Notes: generated by a model from the letters alone, not told the origin. Positions 14,178-24,591 are shown, counted from the first letter of the stretch. The stretch is DNA of 28,220 bases from UMGS172 sp045592985 (GCA_045592985.1 JAZNVU010000061.1:1-28220), one strand, 5' to 3'. Made by a program: numbers and translations.

Positions 14178-16955
14178 ATGGATTACAATGAGACTTTAAA
14201 TCTGCCTCAAACAGAATTTCCTATGAGAGCAGGTCTGCCCACACGCGAGCCTGAGGCTTTGAAAGAGTGGCAGGATAACAACACTTATGAAGAATTGATG
14301 AAAAAGAACGAAGGCAAACCGCTTTACATTCTTCATGACGGCCCTCCGTATGCAAATGGCGTTATCCATATGGGTACCGCACTTAACAAATCCCTTAAAG
14401 ATTTTGTTTTGAGATATAAAAACATGTCGGGCTTTAAGGCTCCTTATGTTCCCGGTTACGACACCCACGGTCTTCCTACCGAACTTAAGGCACGTAAAAA
14501 AGCAGGTGTTTCATCAACTGCTCAGGTGTCCGCTTTGGAACTTCGTAAAATCTGCCGTGAGTTTGCTTTAGGCTTTGTTGACGACCAGAGAAAACAGTTT
14601 GAACGCTTGGGTGTTCTCGGTGACTGGGATGACCCGTATCTTACTCTTCGCAATGATTACGTTGCCAAGCAGATTGAAATTTTCGGTACCATGGCCGAAA
14701 AGGGCTACATTTATAAGGGTTTGAAGCCTGTTTATTGGTGTCCCGAATGTCAGACCGCTTTGGCAGAGGCAGAAATTGAGTACGCCGAGGATCCTTGCCA
14801 TTCTATCTACGTTAAGTTTGAGATTACTGAAGAATTCGGTAAGCTTGCCGCACTTGGTGCAGAGCAGTGCAAGACCTATTTTGTTATTTGGACTACCACC
14901 ACATGGACTCTTCCTGCAAACCTTGCAATCTGCGTAGGTCCTGACTATGATTATGGTGTGTTCAAGGCAAATGGTGAATACTACGTTATGGCTACCGAAT
15001 TGGCTCCTGCCGCATTCAAGGCCGCTAAGATTGAAGAGTATGAGCTTATGGGCACTATTAAGGGTTCTGAGCTTGAATATATGAAGTGTGCACATCCCTT
15101 TATCGACCGCACTTCGCTCGTTATTGTTGGTAACCACGTAACTTTGGAAAGCGGTACAGGTTGTGTTCATACTGCACCCGGTCACGGTGTTGACGACTTT
15201 GAGGTTTGCCGTAACTACCCCGAGGTAGGTATGGTAGTACCTGTTGACCATCGTGGGTTTATGACAGCCGATGCAGGTGAATTCCAGGGCCTTACCACCG
15301 AGCAGGCTAATAAGGCTATTGCTATTAAACTTGATGAAACAGGCCATCTTTTTGCTCTTGAAAAGATTATCCACCAATATCCTCACTGCTGGCGTTGTAA
15401 ACAGCCCATTCTCTTCCGTGCCACCGAGCAGTGGTTCTGCTCTATTTCTGCTTTTGCCGACAAGGCTTTGGAAGAAGTTAAAAAGGTAAAATGGATACCC
15501 GGTTGGGGTGAAGACCGTATCAGCGGTATGATTAAAGACCGCAGTGACTGGTGTATTTCACGTCAGCGTACTTGGGGTGTTCCCATTCCGATTTTCTACT
15601 GCAAGGATTGCGGCAAGGAAGTTATAAATAAAGAAACTATCGCAAAGGTTGTTGAAATCTTTAAGGAAAAGGGTGCCGACGCTTGGTACGAACTTTCTGA
15701 GAAAGAACTTATGCCCGAGGGTGTAAAGTGCGATTGCGGTTGCACCGAATTTAAGAAAGAAACCGATATTATGGACGTTTGGTTTGACTCGGGTGTATCA
15801 CACACCGCAGTTCTTAACGGACGTGACGGCATGGTGCCTCCTGCAGACCTTTATTTGGAGGGCGCCGACCAGTACAGAGGTTGGTTCCAGTCTTCACTTC
15901 TCACTTCCGTTGCTGCATATGGTATCACACCTTATAAGACCGTTGTTACCCACGGTTGGGTAGTTGACGGTGAAGGCAAGAAGATGTCTAAGTCTATCGG
16001 TAACACTATTAATCCCGATGAAATCGTCGGTCAGTACGGTGCCGATATTTTGAGACTTTGGGTTGCTTCTTCCGACTATCATGCAGATATCCGTATTTCT
16101 AAGGATATTTTGAAGCAACTTAGCGAAATTTACAGAAAAATCAGAAACACCGCAAGATTTATCTTGGGCTGCATCAATGATTTTGATCCCGATATAGATG
16201 CTGTTTCGGACGATAAGTTGCTCGAAATGGATAAGTTTGCTTTAATGCGTCTTGACAGCATTGTTAAGGAGTGCACCGAGGCATACGAAAACTTTGAGTA
16301 TCACCTTATTTTCCACGCAATTCATAACTTCTGTGTGCTTGATATGTCTAACTTCTACCTCGATGCCGCTAAGGACAGACTTTATGTAGAAGCAACCGAT
16401 TCTGAGACACGTCGTGCTGCACAGACTACCATTTATAAAATTCTTCATACTCTTACCCGCCTTATTGCTCCTATTCTTGCCTTTACTTCGGACGAGATTT
16501 GGAAGTTCATGCCTCACATGGCTGGCGATGATGTAAGAAATATCATTTTCAACGAATTCCCCAAGGCAACCGGTGAATATGATGCCGATTTTATGGCTCG
16601 TTGGGATAGACTTCACGATATCCGTGATGATGTTAAAAAAGCTCTTGAAGTTGCCCGTACCGATAAGGTGATAGGTGCTTCGCTTGAGGCAGAAGTTACA
16701 ATTTTTGCCGAGGGTGAAATGTTCGACTTCCTCAAATCTGCCGAAGATATGCTTACCACCATCTTTATCGTGTCCAATGTAAAACTCGAAAACGCAAAGG
16801 GTGGCGAGATGCAGGGTGAGACCGGTATCGGTGTTACCATAAAGCATGCCGAAGGCGGAAAATGTGAACGTTGCTGGGGCTTCTCCAACACCGTTGGCGA
16901 AAGTGCCGAGCATCCCACACTTTGCAGCCGTTGTGCTTCAATTATCAACAAATAA
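14178..16955 (+). CDS. ileS: Isoleucyl-tRNA synthetase (right-arm copy)
   Basis: Exact mirror of the 11266-14043 gene: 925 residues, HMGT at 64-67, KMSKS at 602-606, and the C-terminal zinc cysteines. ATG 14178 has GGAG at 14167-14170. The two copies start head-to-head across the central dyad, which in a real genome would place two identical essential genes back to back; an artefact is likelier. Confidence 0.96.
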   Translation: MDYNETLNLPQTEFPMRAGLPTREPEALKEWQDNNTYEELMKKNEGKPLYILHDGPPYANGVIHMGTALNKSLKDFVLRYKNMSGFKAPYVPGYDTHGLPTELKARKKAGVSSTAQVSALELRKICREFALGFVDDQRKQFERLGVLGDWDDPYLTLRNDYVAKQIEIFGTMAEKGYIYKGLKPVYWCPECQTALAEAEIEYAEDPCHSIYVKFEITEEFGKLAALGAEQCKTYFVIWTTTTWTLPANLAICVGPDYDYGVFKANGEYYVMATELAPAAFKAAKIEEYELMGTIKGSELEYMKCAHPFIDRTSLVIVGNHVTLESGTGCVHTAPGHGVDDFEVCRNYPEVGMVVPVDHRGFMTADAGEFQGLTTEQANKAIAIKLDETGHLFALEKIIHQYPHCWRCKQPILFRATEQWFCSISAFADKALEEVKKVKWIPGWGEDRISGMIKDRSDWCISRQRTWGVPIPIFYCKDCGKEVINKETIAKVVEIFKEKGADAWYELSEKELMPEGVKCDCGCTEFKKETDIMDVWFDSGVSHTAVLNGRDGMVPPADLYLEGADQYRGWFQSSLLTSVAAYGITPYKTVVTHGWVVDGEGKKMSKSIGNTINPDEIVGQYGADILRLWVASSDYHADIRISKDILKQLSEIYRKIRNTARFILGCINDFDPDIDAVSDDKLLEMDKFALMRLDSIVKECTEAYENFEYHLIFHAIHNFCVLDMSNFYLDAAKDRLYVEATDSETRRAAQTTIYKILHTLTRLIAPILAFTSDEIWKFMPHMAGDDVRNIIFNEFPKATGEYDADFMARWDRLHDIRDDVKKALEVARTDKVIGASLEAEVTIFAEGEMFDFLKSAEDMLTTIFIVSNVKLENAKGGEMQGETGIGVTIKHAEGGKCERCWGFSNTVGESAEHPTLCSRCASIINK

Positions 16956-16965
16956 GGAGTAAAAC

Positions 16966-17514
16966 ATGTCGGCTATTTTAGCAATAGTCTGCAGTGTACT
17001 TATAGTTATTGCAGACCAATTGAGCAAATATCTTGTTATAACCTACATGCAACCCAATCAAGTTATAGAAAATATAATTCCTGGTATTATCAACTTTAAC
17101 CGTATTCCGCCCAACACAGGTGCCGCATTCGGTATCTTTCAGGGGCAGACATGGTTTTTGATAACCATCACAAGCCTTATCATGGTGGTGTGTATCGGTA
17201 TGCTTATACGCAAAACTTTTGATAGCAACACCATGTTCTGGGCAATCTGCCTTGTGCTTTCGGGTGGTTTGGGTAACCTTATCGACCGCGTTTTCCGTGG
17301 TGGAAACGTAGTTGATTTCTTGGAATTTGCTTTCTTTGATTTCCCTGTTTTCAATATTGCGGATTGCGCCGTATGTGTCGGAGCAGGTCTTATAGTTCTG
17401 TACTTTGTTATGGATTTGGTAAGGGACGCCAAGAAGAAAAAGCATCTGTCGAGTGAGACTGCTGCAATCAACAAAGGCGATTTTGCCGAAAAGGAAACAA
17501 ATAATGACGACTGA
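16966..17514 (+). CDS. lspA: Lipoprotein signal peptidase (right-arm copy)
   Basis: Mirror of 10707-11255. Same four membrane helices and catalytic Asp117 and Asp133. GGAG overlaps the ileS stop region, and the 3' end overlaps rluD by 11 bases. Confidence 0.94.
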   Translation: MSAILAIVCSVLIVIADQLSKYLVITYMQPNQVIENIIPGIINFNRIPPNTGAAFGIFQGQTWFLITITSLIMVVCIGMLIRKTFDSNTMFWAICLVLSGGLGNLIDRVFRGGNVVDFLEFAFFDFPVFNIADCAVCVGAGLIVLYFVMDLVRDAKKKKHLSSETAAINKGDFAEKETNNDD

Positions 17515-18418
17515 GATACTTAGTGTCGAAAATGGGGGAGTAAGACTTGATGCGTATATAGCATCTGAACTGTCACTCTCACGTTCGATGGCGGCAGAAC
17601 TTATTGAAAACGGTAACGTTTTGTTAAACGGTAAGACCGCCAAGAAGAAAACCGAGGTGTCGGTTGGCGACCAAGTAACCGTTAACATGCCCGACCTCAA
17701 AGAACCTGAGGCAATTCCAGAGGATATACCGCTTGATATCGTGTACGAAGATGACGACCTGCTTGTGGTTAATAAACCAAAAGGCATGGTCGTTCATCCC
17801 GCACCGGGTAACCTTAACGGAACAATGGTCAATGCATTGCTGTTTCATTGCAAAGGCGGTTTGTCGGGGATTAACGGCGTTATGCGACCCGGAATAGTGC
17901 ATAGAATTGATAAAGACACAAGCGGTCTTTTGATAGTTGCCAAAACCGATGCCGCACATCAGTCACTTGCAGAGCAGATAAAGGAACATACCTTTACAAG
18001 AGAATATAGCGCTGTTGTCTATGGTAATGTAAAAACCGAGGAGGGTACCGTAAACGCCCCAATAGGACGTGACCCTAAAAACCGTCAGCGTATGGCGGTG
18101 GTTTATGTTAATTCCAAAAAAGCGGTTACACACTATAAAGTGGTGGAACATCTTGAAGGCTTTACGCACATGAATTTTAAGTTGGAAACCGGCAGAACTC
18201 ACCAAATAAGGGTACATATGGCGTCACTCGGTCATCCGATAGCAGGCGACCCGCTTTATGGTCCCAAAAAGGTGATAACTGAACTGGAAGGTCAATGCCT
18301 TCATGCACGGGTTATAGGTTTTGTACATCCAAAAACAGGTGAATATATGGAGTTCTCGTCACAACTGCCTCAGTATTTTGAAGCGTTTTTACAAAAAACG
18401 AGAAGCAAAGATATGTAA
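17504..18418 (+). CDS. RluD/RluA-family pseudouridine synthase (right-arm copy)
   Basis: Mirror of 9803-10717. ATG 17504 follows AAAGGAAA inside the lspA 3' end. S4 domain then the catalytic domain with HRIDKDTSG (Asp136), 304 residues. Confidence 0.92.
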   Translation: MTTEILSVENGGVRLDAYIASELSLSRSMAAELIENGNVLLNGKTAKKKTEVSVGDQVTVNMPDLKEPEAIPEDIPLDIVYEDDDLLVVNKPKGMVVHPAPGNLNGTMVNALLFHCKGGLSGINGVMRPGIVHRIDKDTSGLLIVAKTDAAHQSLAEQIKEHTFTREYSAVVYGNVKTEEGTVNAPIGRDPKNRQRMAVVYVNSKKAVTHYKVVEHLEGFTHMNFKLETGRTHQIRVHMASLGHPIAGDPLYGPKKVITELEGQCLHARVIGFVHPKTGEYMEFSSQLPQYFEAFLQKTRSKDM

Positions 18419-18455
18419 TAACTTTTATACATAAATCAACATCAGGAGGTTCAAT

Positions 18456-19292
18456 ATGAACGAGCAGAGAAAAAAAGAACTAAGAAAAACGGCTCTCGAA
18501 GTAAGACGTCAGATTATTATCGGAACCAATAAAGCTAAGTCGGGTCATCCCGGCGGTTCGCTTTCTTGTACCGATGTTTTGACCTATCTTTATTTTGAAA
18601 AAATGAATATCGATCCTGCAAATCCGGGCAAGGCAGACCGTGACAGATTTGTAATGTCAAAGGGTCACGCCGCACCGGCACTCTACGGTGCATTGGCAGT
18701 TCGCGGTTTCTTCCGCATAGAGGAAATCGAGAAACTTCGCAAACCTTATGCAATGCTTCAGGGCCATCCCGATAAAAAGCATATTCCCGGTGTTGATATG
18801 TCAAGCGGTTCTTTGGGTCAGGGCATTTCTGCTGCTGCAGGTATGGCTCTTTCGGCAAAACACTTTGGTGATGATTACCGCGTGTATACAATAGTTGGTG
18901 ACGGTGAATCTGAGGAAGGTCAGGTCTGGGAGGCAGCAATGTTTGCCGCCGCTAAGAAACTTGACAACCTCGTTTGTATTGTCGACCTTAATAACCTCCA
19001 GATAGACGGTACCGTTGAAGAGGTAAACTCACCGCTTCCACTGGATAAAAAGTTTGAAGCATTTAACTGGAATGTTATCGTAATAGACGGTCATGATTTC
19101 GACCAGATAGAAGCAGCGTTTACTGCTGCAGAAAACTGCAAGGGTAAGCCTACTGCAATTATTGCCAACACCATAAAGGGTAAAGACGTTTCGTTTATGG
19201 AAAATCAGGTGAACTGGCACGGTGCAGGTCCTAACGATGAGCAGGCAGCCGAGGCTTTGGCTGAACTTGATGCTAAGATAGCAGCACTTTAA
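18456..19292 (+). CDS. Transketolase, N-terminal subunit (right-arm copy)
   Basis: Mirror of 8929-9765. 278 residues with SGHPGG and the GDGESEEGQ...NN thiamine diphosphate motif. AGGAGG lies at about 18444-18449. Confidence 0.92.
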   Translation: MNEQRKKELRKTALEVRRQIIIGTNKAKSGHPGGSLSCTDVLTYLYFEKMNIDPANPGKADRDRFVMSKGHAAPALYGALAVRGFFRIEEIEKLRKPYAMLQGHPDKKHIPGVDMSSGSLGQGISAAAGMALSAKHFGDDYRVYTIVGDGESEEGQVWEAAMFAAAKKLDNLVCIVDLNNLQIDGTVEEVNSPLPLDKKFEAFNWNVIVIDGHDFDQIEAAFTAAENCKGKPTAIIANTIKGKDVSFMENQVNWHGAGPNDEQAAEALAELDAKIAAL

Positions 19293-19309
19293 GGCAGGAG
19301 GATATTGAA

Positions 19310-20257
19310 ATGGCAGAAGTAAAGAAAATTGCTACCAGAGACGCCTACGGTCAGGCTCTTTGTGAATTGGCAGAAAGCAGAAAAGATTTTATCGTTCTCG
19401 ACGCTGACCTTGCCGCCGCAACCAAGACCGGCACATTTAAAAAAGCACATCCCGAAATGTTCTATAACTGCGGTATTGCAGAGCAGAATATGATGAGCAT
19501 TGCCGCAGGTTTTGCCGCAACCGGTAAAATGGTTTTCGCAAGTTCTTTTGCAATGTTTGCTGCAGGACGTGCATTCGAACAGGTTAGAAACTCTATTGGA
19601 TATCCCCATCTTAATGTTAAGATAGGTGCTACCCATGCCGGTATTTCGGTTGGAGAAGACGGCGCAACACATCAGTGCTGTGAGGATATTGCTCTTATGA
19701 GAACTATCCCAGGTATGACCATTATCAATCCCGCCGATGCCACCGAAGCAAGACAGGCAGTTCTTGCCGCAGCCGAGCTTGACGGACCTGTTTACATGCG
19801 ATTTGGACGTCTTGCTGTTCCTGTTGTTTTCGATGACGATTACAAGTTTGAAATTGGCAAGGGTGTTGAACTTAAAAGTGGTACCGACGTCACCATTATT
19901 GCAACCGGTCTTATGGTTAAAGAGGCTTTGGAGGCTTATGAACTTCTTGCCGCAGAGGGTATCAGCGCAAGAATTGTCAACATGGCTACCATTAAACCTA
20001 TCGACCGTGATATAATTGTTAAAGCAGCAAAGGAGACAGGTGCTATTGTTACCGCCGAGGAACATTCCGTTATCGGAGGACTTGGTTCCGCAGTTGCAGA
20101 GGTCATTTCCGAAACCGTTCCCGTACCCGTTATAAAGGTTGGCGTTAACGATACCTTCGGAATGTCGGGTCCTGCTACCGAACTTCTTGAAATTTTCGGT
20201 CTTAGTGCCAAAAACATCGTAGCCAAGGCAAAAGATGCCGTTGCTATGAAGAAATAA
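19310..20257 (+). CDS. Transketolase, C-terminal subunit (right-arm copy)
   Basis: Mirror of 7964-8911. 315 residues with GIAEQNM (Glu58) and GEDGATHQ. 17 bases after the N-subunit gene; last gene of the operon. Confidence 0.92.
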   Translation: MAEVKKIATRDAYGQALCELAESRKDFIVLDADLAAATKTGTFKKAHPEMFYNCGIAEQNMMSIAAGFAATGKMVFASSFAMFAAGRAFEQVRNSIGYPHLNVKIGATHAGISVGEDGATHQCCEDIALMRTIPGMTIINPADATEARQAVLAAAELDGPVYMRFGRLAVPVVFDDDYKFEIGKGVELKSGTDVTIIATGLMVKEALEAYELLAAEGISARIVNMATIKPIDRDIIVKAAKETGAIVTAEEHSVIGGLGSAVAEVISETVPVPVIKVGVNDTFGMSGPATELLEIFGLSAKNIVAKAKDAVAMKK

Positions 20258-20262
20258 TTAAA

Positions 20263-20305
20263 AACAAGCGCTCTGATTATTGTCAGAGTGCTTGTTATTT
20301 TATTT
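20263..20305 (+). terminator. Strong intrinsic terminator of the ileS operon (right-arm copy)
   Basis: 14-bp stem, 20263-20276 with 20283-20296, loop TTATTG, tail ATTTTATTT. Confidence 0.9.
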
Positions 20306-20344
20306 AGGCAATTGGCATATCCATGTTGTAAAGGGGTGTATGAC

Positions 20345-21601
20345 ATGGATATATTAAAAAGAATAACGGTCATTATGATTGCTTTGGCGCTTGTGCTTAG
20401 TACGGTTACGGTTTATGCTGATGAAATTCCGAAAGGCGAGGAATCAAATAAAGGTATAGTTACCGAATATAATTCCGATGACCTTAAAGAACCTATGATT
20501 ATTGACGTCACAGAAACGGTGGCAGGTGTCGGCTCTGCATTGGAAATACCGGCAAAATCCTGTATTTTGATGGACGTTGCAACCGGTACCGTGCTTTATG
20601 AAAAAGAAAGTCACATGAAACTTCCGCCGGCTTCGATTACCAAGGTCATGGCTTTACTTTTAGTAATGGAGGCTATTGACGCAGGACAATTGACACTTGA
20701 AACGGTGCTTACCGCCAGCCCTCATGCGTGTTCTATGGGTGGTTCGCAGATCTGGTTGGAACCGAACGAACAAATGTCGGTTCACGATTTGCTTAAAGCC
20801 TCGGTTATAGGAAGTGCTAACGATGCCACAGTAGTGTTAGGCGAGGCAATAGCAGGCAGTGAAGAAAGTTTTGTTGCTATGATGAACGAGCGAGCTGTCG
20901 AATTAGGTCTTAACGATACAAATTTTGTAAACTGTACAGGATTAGATGCCGAGGGACATGTAACAAGTGCGCATGATATTGCTGTTATGTCCAAAGAACT
21001 TATCAAACACTCGCTTATTAAGGAGTATTCTACCGTGTGGATGGATTCACTGAGAAATGGCGAATCGGAACTTGTAAATACCAATAAGCTTGTCAGGTTT
21101 TACGAGGGATGTACGGGACTTAAAACGGGCACAACTTCGGGTGCAGGCGCTTGCCTTACCGCAACTGCCGAACGTAAAGGCACCGAACTTGTTACCGTGG
21201 TTATGGGTGCTTCTAACAGCAATGACAGGTTTAATGGCGCAAGAAAGTTGCTTGATTACGGCTTTGCCAATTGGACCAATGTAACCGTTACAACCGATTA
21301 TGCCGTCCTTTCTGAAATTCCTGTAATCCAAGGTGTAGCAAATACGGTAATTCCCGAATGTAACGAATCGTATACGTTTTTGATAGAAAAATCTAAACTT
21401 AATTCTGTTTCTCAAAAAACAGAACTATTAGAAGAATTAAAAGCACCTATATTAAAAGGTCAACAGATAGGTGTTACAAGAATTTTTGTAGGTGAAAGGG
21501 AAGTCGGAACGGTGAAAATCGTGGCTGCCGAAACTGTCGAAAAAGTAAGTTTTAAGTATATGTTTGTACTTATGTTAAAAAGTTGTTTTAAAATCTGCTG
21601 A
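20345..21601 (+). CDS. D-alanyl-D-alanine carboxypeptidase (right-arm copy)
   Basis: Mirror of 6620-7876. 418 residues from ATG 20345 (AAGGGGTG at 20331-20338): signal peptide, SITK (97-100), SAN (157-159), KTGT (260-263) and a hydrophobic C-terminal tail. Confidence 0.91.
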   Translation: MDILKRITVIMIALALVLSTVTVYADEIPKGEESNKGIVTEYNSDDLKEPMIIDVTETVAGVGSALEIPAKSCILMDVATGTVLYEKESHMKLPPASITKVMALLLVMEAIDAGQLTLETVLTASPHACSMGGSQIWLEPNEQMSVHDLLKASVIGSANDATVVLGEAIAGSEESFVAMMNERAVELGLNDTNFVNCTGLDAEGHVTSAHDIAVMSKELIKHSLIKEYSTVWMDSLRNGESELVNTNKLVRFYEGCTGLKTGTTSGAGACLTATAERKGTELVTVVMGASNSNDRFNGARKLLDYGFANWTNVTVTTDYAVLSEIPVIQGVANTVIPECNESYTFLIEKSKLNSVSQKTELLEELKAPILKGQQIGVTRIFVGEREVGTVKIVAAETVEKVSFKYMFVLMLKSCFKIC

Positions 21602-21650
21602 TTATTGAACATTAAACTGCAATTTTTCGTAAACTTTTTATAAATATCAG

Positions 21651-21679
21651 TTGCAAAAACGATAATGTTATTGTATAAT
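21651..21679 (+). promoter_or_regulatory. Sigma-A promoter of pgi (right-arm copy)
   Basis: TTGCAA (21651-21656), 17-base spacer, TATAAT (21674-21679). Confidence 0.82.
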
Positions 21680-21701
21680 AAAGACAATAAAAGATATCAA
21701 T

Positions 21702-21727
21702 GCCGTGCTTTCGCATCACGGCGAAAG
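21702..21727 (+). promoter_or_regulatory. Alternative hairpins in the pgi leader (right-arm copy)
   Basis: GCCGTG (21702-21707) can pair with CACGGC (21717-21722). Alternatively CTTTCG (21708-21713) can pair with CGAAAG (21722-21727), which covers the start of the GAAAGGGTG ribosome site. Confidence 0.35.
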
Positions 21728-21737
21728 GGTGTTTAAG

Positions 21738-23075
21738 ATGGCAATCAAGTTTAAAGATGGATATGCTGCACAGTTTCTTGCAGAAGAAGACCTTAAAGGT
21801 CTTAAAGTTCAGGTATCCGCAGCACATAAAATGCTTTCTGACAAAACCGGTCTCGGGAACGATTTTCTCGGCTGGGTAGACCTTCCTGTTGATTACGATA
21901 AGGAAGAGTTTGCTCGCATTAAAAAAGCCGCAGAAAAAATCATTTCCGACACCGATGTTTTTATAGTTATAGGTATCGGTGGCTCATACCTCGGTGCCCG
22001 TGCCGCAATCGAGTTTTTGAAGTCTCCGCTTTACAATAATTTACCTAAAAATACTCCCGATATTTACTTCGCAGGTAACAGCATCAGCGGTAGTGCTGTG
22101 CAGGACCTTTTGAAGATTTGTGAAGGCAAACGTGTTTCGGTTAACGTTATTTCAAAATCGGGAACTACTACCGAACCTGCTATTGCATTCAGAGTGTTCA
22201 GAGAATATCTTGACAACCGCTACGGTCATGAGGAAGCAGTTAAGAGAATTTACTGCACCACCGATAAGGCAAGAGGCACTTTGAAACAACTTGCCGATTC
22301 GGAGGGTTACGAAAGCTTTGTTGTTCCCGATGATGTTGGCGGACGTTTCTCGGTGCTTACCGCAGTTGGTCTTCTTCCTATCGCAGTTGCAGGCGCCGAC
22401 ATCGACGCTTTGATGCAGGGCGCCGCGAATGCTCGTGAAGAGTACGATAAGGATTGCGTAGAGTGTAACGATTGTTATAAATATGCTGCTCTCAGAAATG
22501 CTTTTTATCGCAGAGGTAAAGAAATTGAATTGCTCGTTTCTTATGAACCGAGATTTACCATGATGGCTGAGTGGTTCAAACAGCTTTACGGTGAAAGCGA
22601 GGGCAAAAACGGCAAGGGCCTTTTCCCGGCAGCCGTTACCTTCTCAACCGACCTTCATTCTATGGGCCAATACATTCAGGACGGTCGCAGACTTATGTTT
22701 GAAACCGTTGTTACCATTGGCGACTGCGGTTCGGATACCATTATTAAAGAGGATGCCGTAAACGGTGACGGACTCAACTTCCTAGCAGGCAAGCCGATGT
22801 CGTATGTCAACCAAAAGGCTTTTGAGGGTACCGTTCTTGCTCATACCGACGGCGGCGTGCCCAACCTCGTCATTGAAGTCGATAAGGCAGACGAGGAAAA
22901 CCTTGGCAGACTTATTTACTTCTTCGAAAAGGCTTGTGCAATTTCGGGTTATATGCTCGGTGTAAATCCGTTTGACCAGCCCGGTGTTGAAAGTTATAAG
23001 AAGAATATGTTTGCAATGCTCGGCAAACCCGGTTACGAGGAGCAGAAGGCTGCGCTTGAAGCCAGAATAAAATAA
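21738..23075 (+). CDS. pgi: Glucose-6-phosphate isomerase (right-arm copy)
   Basis: Mirror of 5146-6483. 445 residues from ATG 21738; both PGI signatures (DVGGRFSV and NPFDQPGVESYKK) are present. The GTG-initiated extension from 21705 is rejected because the ribosome site lies inside it. Confidence 0.95.
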   Translation: MAIKFKDGYAAQFLAEEDLKGLKVQVSAAHKMLSDKTGLGNDFLGWVDLPVDYDKEEFARIKKAAEKIISDTDVFIVIGIGGSYLGARAAIEFLKSPLYNNLPKNTPDIYFAGNSISGSAVQDLLKICEGKRVSVNVISKSGTTTEPAIAFRVFREYLDNRYGHEEAVKRIYCTTDKARGTLKQLADSEGYESFVVPDDVGGRFSVLTAVGLLPIAVAGADIDALMQGAANAREEYDKDCVECNDCYKYAALRNAFYRRGKEIELLVSYEPRFTMMAEWFKQLYGESEGKNGKGLFPAAVTFSTDLHSMGQYIQDGRRLMFETVVTIGDCGSDTIIKEDAVNGDGLNFLAGKPMSYVNQKAFEGTVLAHTDGGVPNLVIEVDKADEENLGRLIYFFEKACAISGYMLGVNPFDQPGVESYKKNMFAMLGKPGYEEQKAALEARIK

Positions 23076-23087
23076 TTATAGAAAATA

Positions 23088-23111
23088 AGGCTAAGGGGCA
23101 ACCCAAAGCCT
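23088..23111 (+). other. Intercistronic hairpin after pgi (right-arm copy)
   Basis: AGGCT/AGCCT and GGG/CCC helices, symmetric AA/AA internal loop, GCAA tetraloop at 23098-23101. No T run. Confidence 0.55.
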
Positions 23112-23133
23112 AAAATATAAAGGAGATGTTACT

Positions 23134-23550
23134 ATGTTAAAACTCATTATTGGTAAAAAGGGTAGCGGAAAAACGAAAAAACTTATCGATGCTGTCACCG
23201 CAGCGGCTGACGTTTCGAAGGGCAACGTTGTTTGCATCGAAAAGAGTTCCACCCTTACTTTGAATATCACTCACCGTGTACGTCTTGTTGACACCGACCA
23301 TTACGGCATCTCGGGTTATGATGCTTTCTACGGCTTCATTTCGGGTATCTGCGCAGGTAACTACGATGTAACTCATATCGGTATTGACGCAGTTCTCCGT
23401 ATTTGCAATAGAAATTATGACGAACTTGCTGAGTTCCTCAAGAAACTTAACGCTCTCTCTGAAGACGCAAAGGCAGAGTTTATCATCACCATTTCGGCTG
23501 ATGAGGCAGAACTTCCCGCAAGCATTTTCGAGATTGCTGAGAAGATTTAA
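23134..23550 (+). CDS. Small P-loop ATP-binding protein of unknown function (right-arm copy)
   Basis: Mirror of 4671-5087. 138 residues with Walker A GKKGSGKT (7-14) and candidate Walker B HIGID (81-85). AAAGGAG precedes the ATG. Confidence 0.79.
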   Translation: MLKLIIGKKGSGKTKKLIDAVTAAADVSKGNVVCIEKSSTLTLNITHRVRLVDTDHYGISGYDAFYGFISGICAGNYDVTHIGIDAVLRICNRNYDELAEFLKKLNALSEDAKAEFIITISADEAELPASIFEIAEKI

Positions 23551-23566
23551 TCACAATTATTACAGA

Positions 23567-23604
23567 ACAAGGCTGTTCCAAAAAAGGAGCAGCCTTGTGT
23601 TTTT
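23567..23604 (+). terminator. Strong intrinsic terminator after the P-loop gene (right-arm copy)
   Basis: 13-bp stem, 23567-23579 with 23586-23598, A6 loop, tail GTTTTT. Ends 15 bases before the next ATG. Confidence 0.88.
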
Positions 23605-23619
23605 AAGAGAGGATTTGTT

Positions 23620-24321
23620 ATGAAAAAACTACGTTGTCCCAATTGCGGACAAAAAACCTTAGGTTGGAGCAACCGTTGGTATGCTTTGGGCTTGCAAGAA
23701 GACCAAATTAAATTCCGTGAAAAATACGGAAGGTTTTATTATCGCCGACGTTCGTCATATGGCAGTTGTCCTGAGTGCAACTGCGCACTTGCATACATTG
23801 CACCGGGATCTTTTTTTAAAGAGTCTGTATTAATGTATGCGATTATTCTTTTGGATATTGCTTTATGTGTAGCGACCTTGATAACCCGTGATATGCTTTG
23901 GTGCATTATAGGGTTATGTATCATAACCGCAGGCTTTCTGTATTTTGTTTGCAAGCAAATTTGGATAACGGCAACACATCACATGCTCAAATATGTTGGT
24001 GACGAAGGCATCGAAAGGCCTAAACCTAATATAAGAGCAAAAATCGATTACACCAAATACATAAAGCCTTATGGTGTTTATGGTTTAAAATTTAACGAAG
24101 GTAAGATTACCGAAAAATACAAAGAGGCTTTTCCCGATGGACTTGTTCCTGCTACTTTTTTGCCCGATAAGAACGGTGATTGTGAGTTTGAAATTTATCT
24201 GTTTAATAAAAATGTTTTGAACGAGGATATGCTGTTTGCCGGTGCTGAGTTTTCGGTTGAGGATTATGACGGTATATTCATAACCAAAGGGAAAGTATCA
24301 AAAATCAACCTTGAGTGGTAG
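23620..24321 (+). CDS. Unknown zinc-ribbon protein with two transmembrane helices (right-arm copy)
   Basis: Mirror of 3900-4601. 233 residues, CPNC (6-9) and CPECNC (50-55), helices at about 69-89 and 92-111, soluble C-terminal domain. Function unknown. Confidence 0.74.
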   Translation: MKKLRCPNCGQKTLGWSNRWYALGLQEDQIKFREKYGRFYYRRRSSYGSCPECNCALAYIAPGSFFKESVLMYAIILLDIALCVATLITRDMLWCIIGLCIITAGFLYFVCKQIWITATHHMLKYVGDEGIERPKPNIRAKIDYTKYIKPYGVYGLKFNEGKITEKYKEAFPDGLVPATFLPDKNGDCEFEIYLFNKNVLNEDMLFAGAEFSVEDYDGIFITKGKVSKINLEW

Positions 24322-24351
24322 TTACACATTAATAATATTGATGGTGAGTGT

Positions 24352-24591
24352 ATGAAACTAAACGAAGCGATTGCGGCGAGAATAAAAGAATTATGCGAGG
24401 AAAGAAAAATAACCCAATATAAATTGTTTATGTTGTCGGGTGTGCCTCAATCCACACTAAGCACAATTATGAATTGCACTTTTCCAAGTATGAAATTGCG
24501 AATAATATATGAAATTTGCGAAGGATTGGAAATACCGCTTGCCGAATTCTTTTCGTCACCTTTATTTGACCGAGACAATCTCGAAGACTAA
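24352..24591 (+). CDS. Small XRE/Cro-CI family regulator (right-arm copy)
   Basis: Mirror of 3630-3869. 79 residues, single helix-turn-helix domain, 30 bases after the zinc-ribbon gene. Confidence 0.84.
   Translation: MKLNEAIAARIKELCEERKITQYKLFMLSGVPQSTLSTIMNCTFPSMKLRIIYEICEGLEIPLAEFFSSPLFDRDNLED

Noticed and set aside
20292..20320. Possible promoter for the carboxypeptidase gene (TTGTTA then GCATAT)
   Set aside because: The -35 overlaps the terminator stem and the -10 match is poor; spacing alone is not enough.
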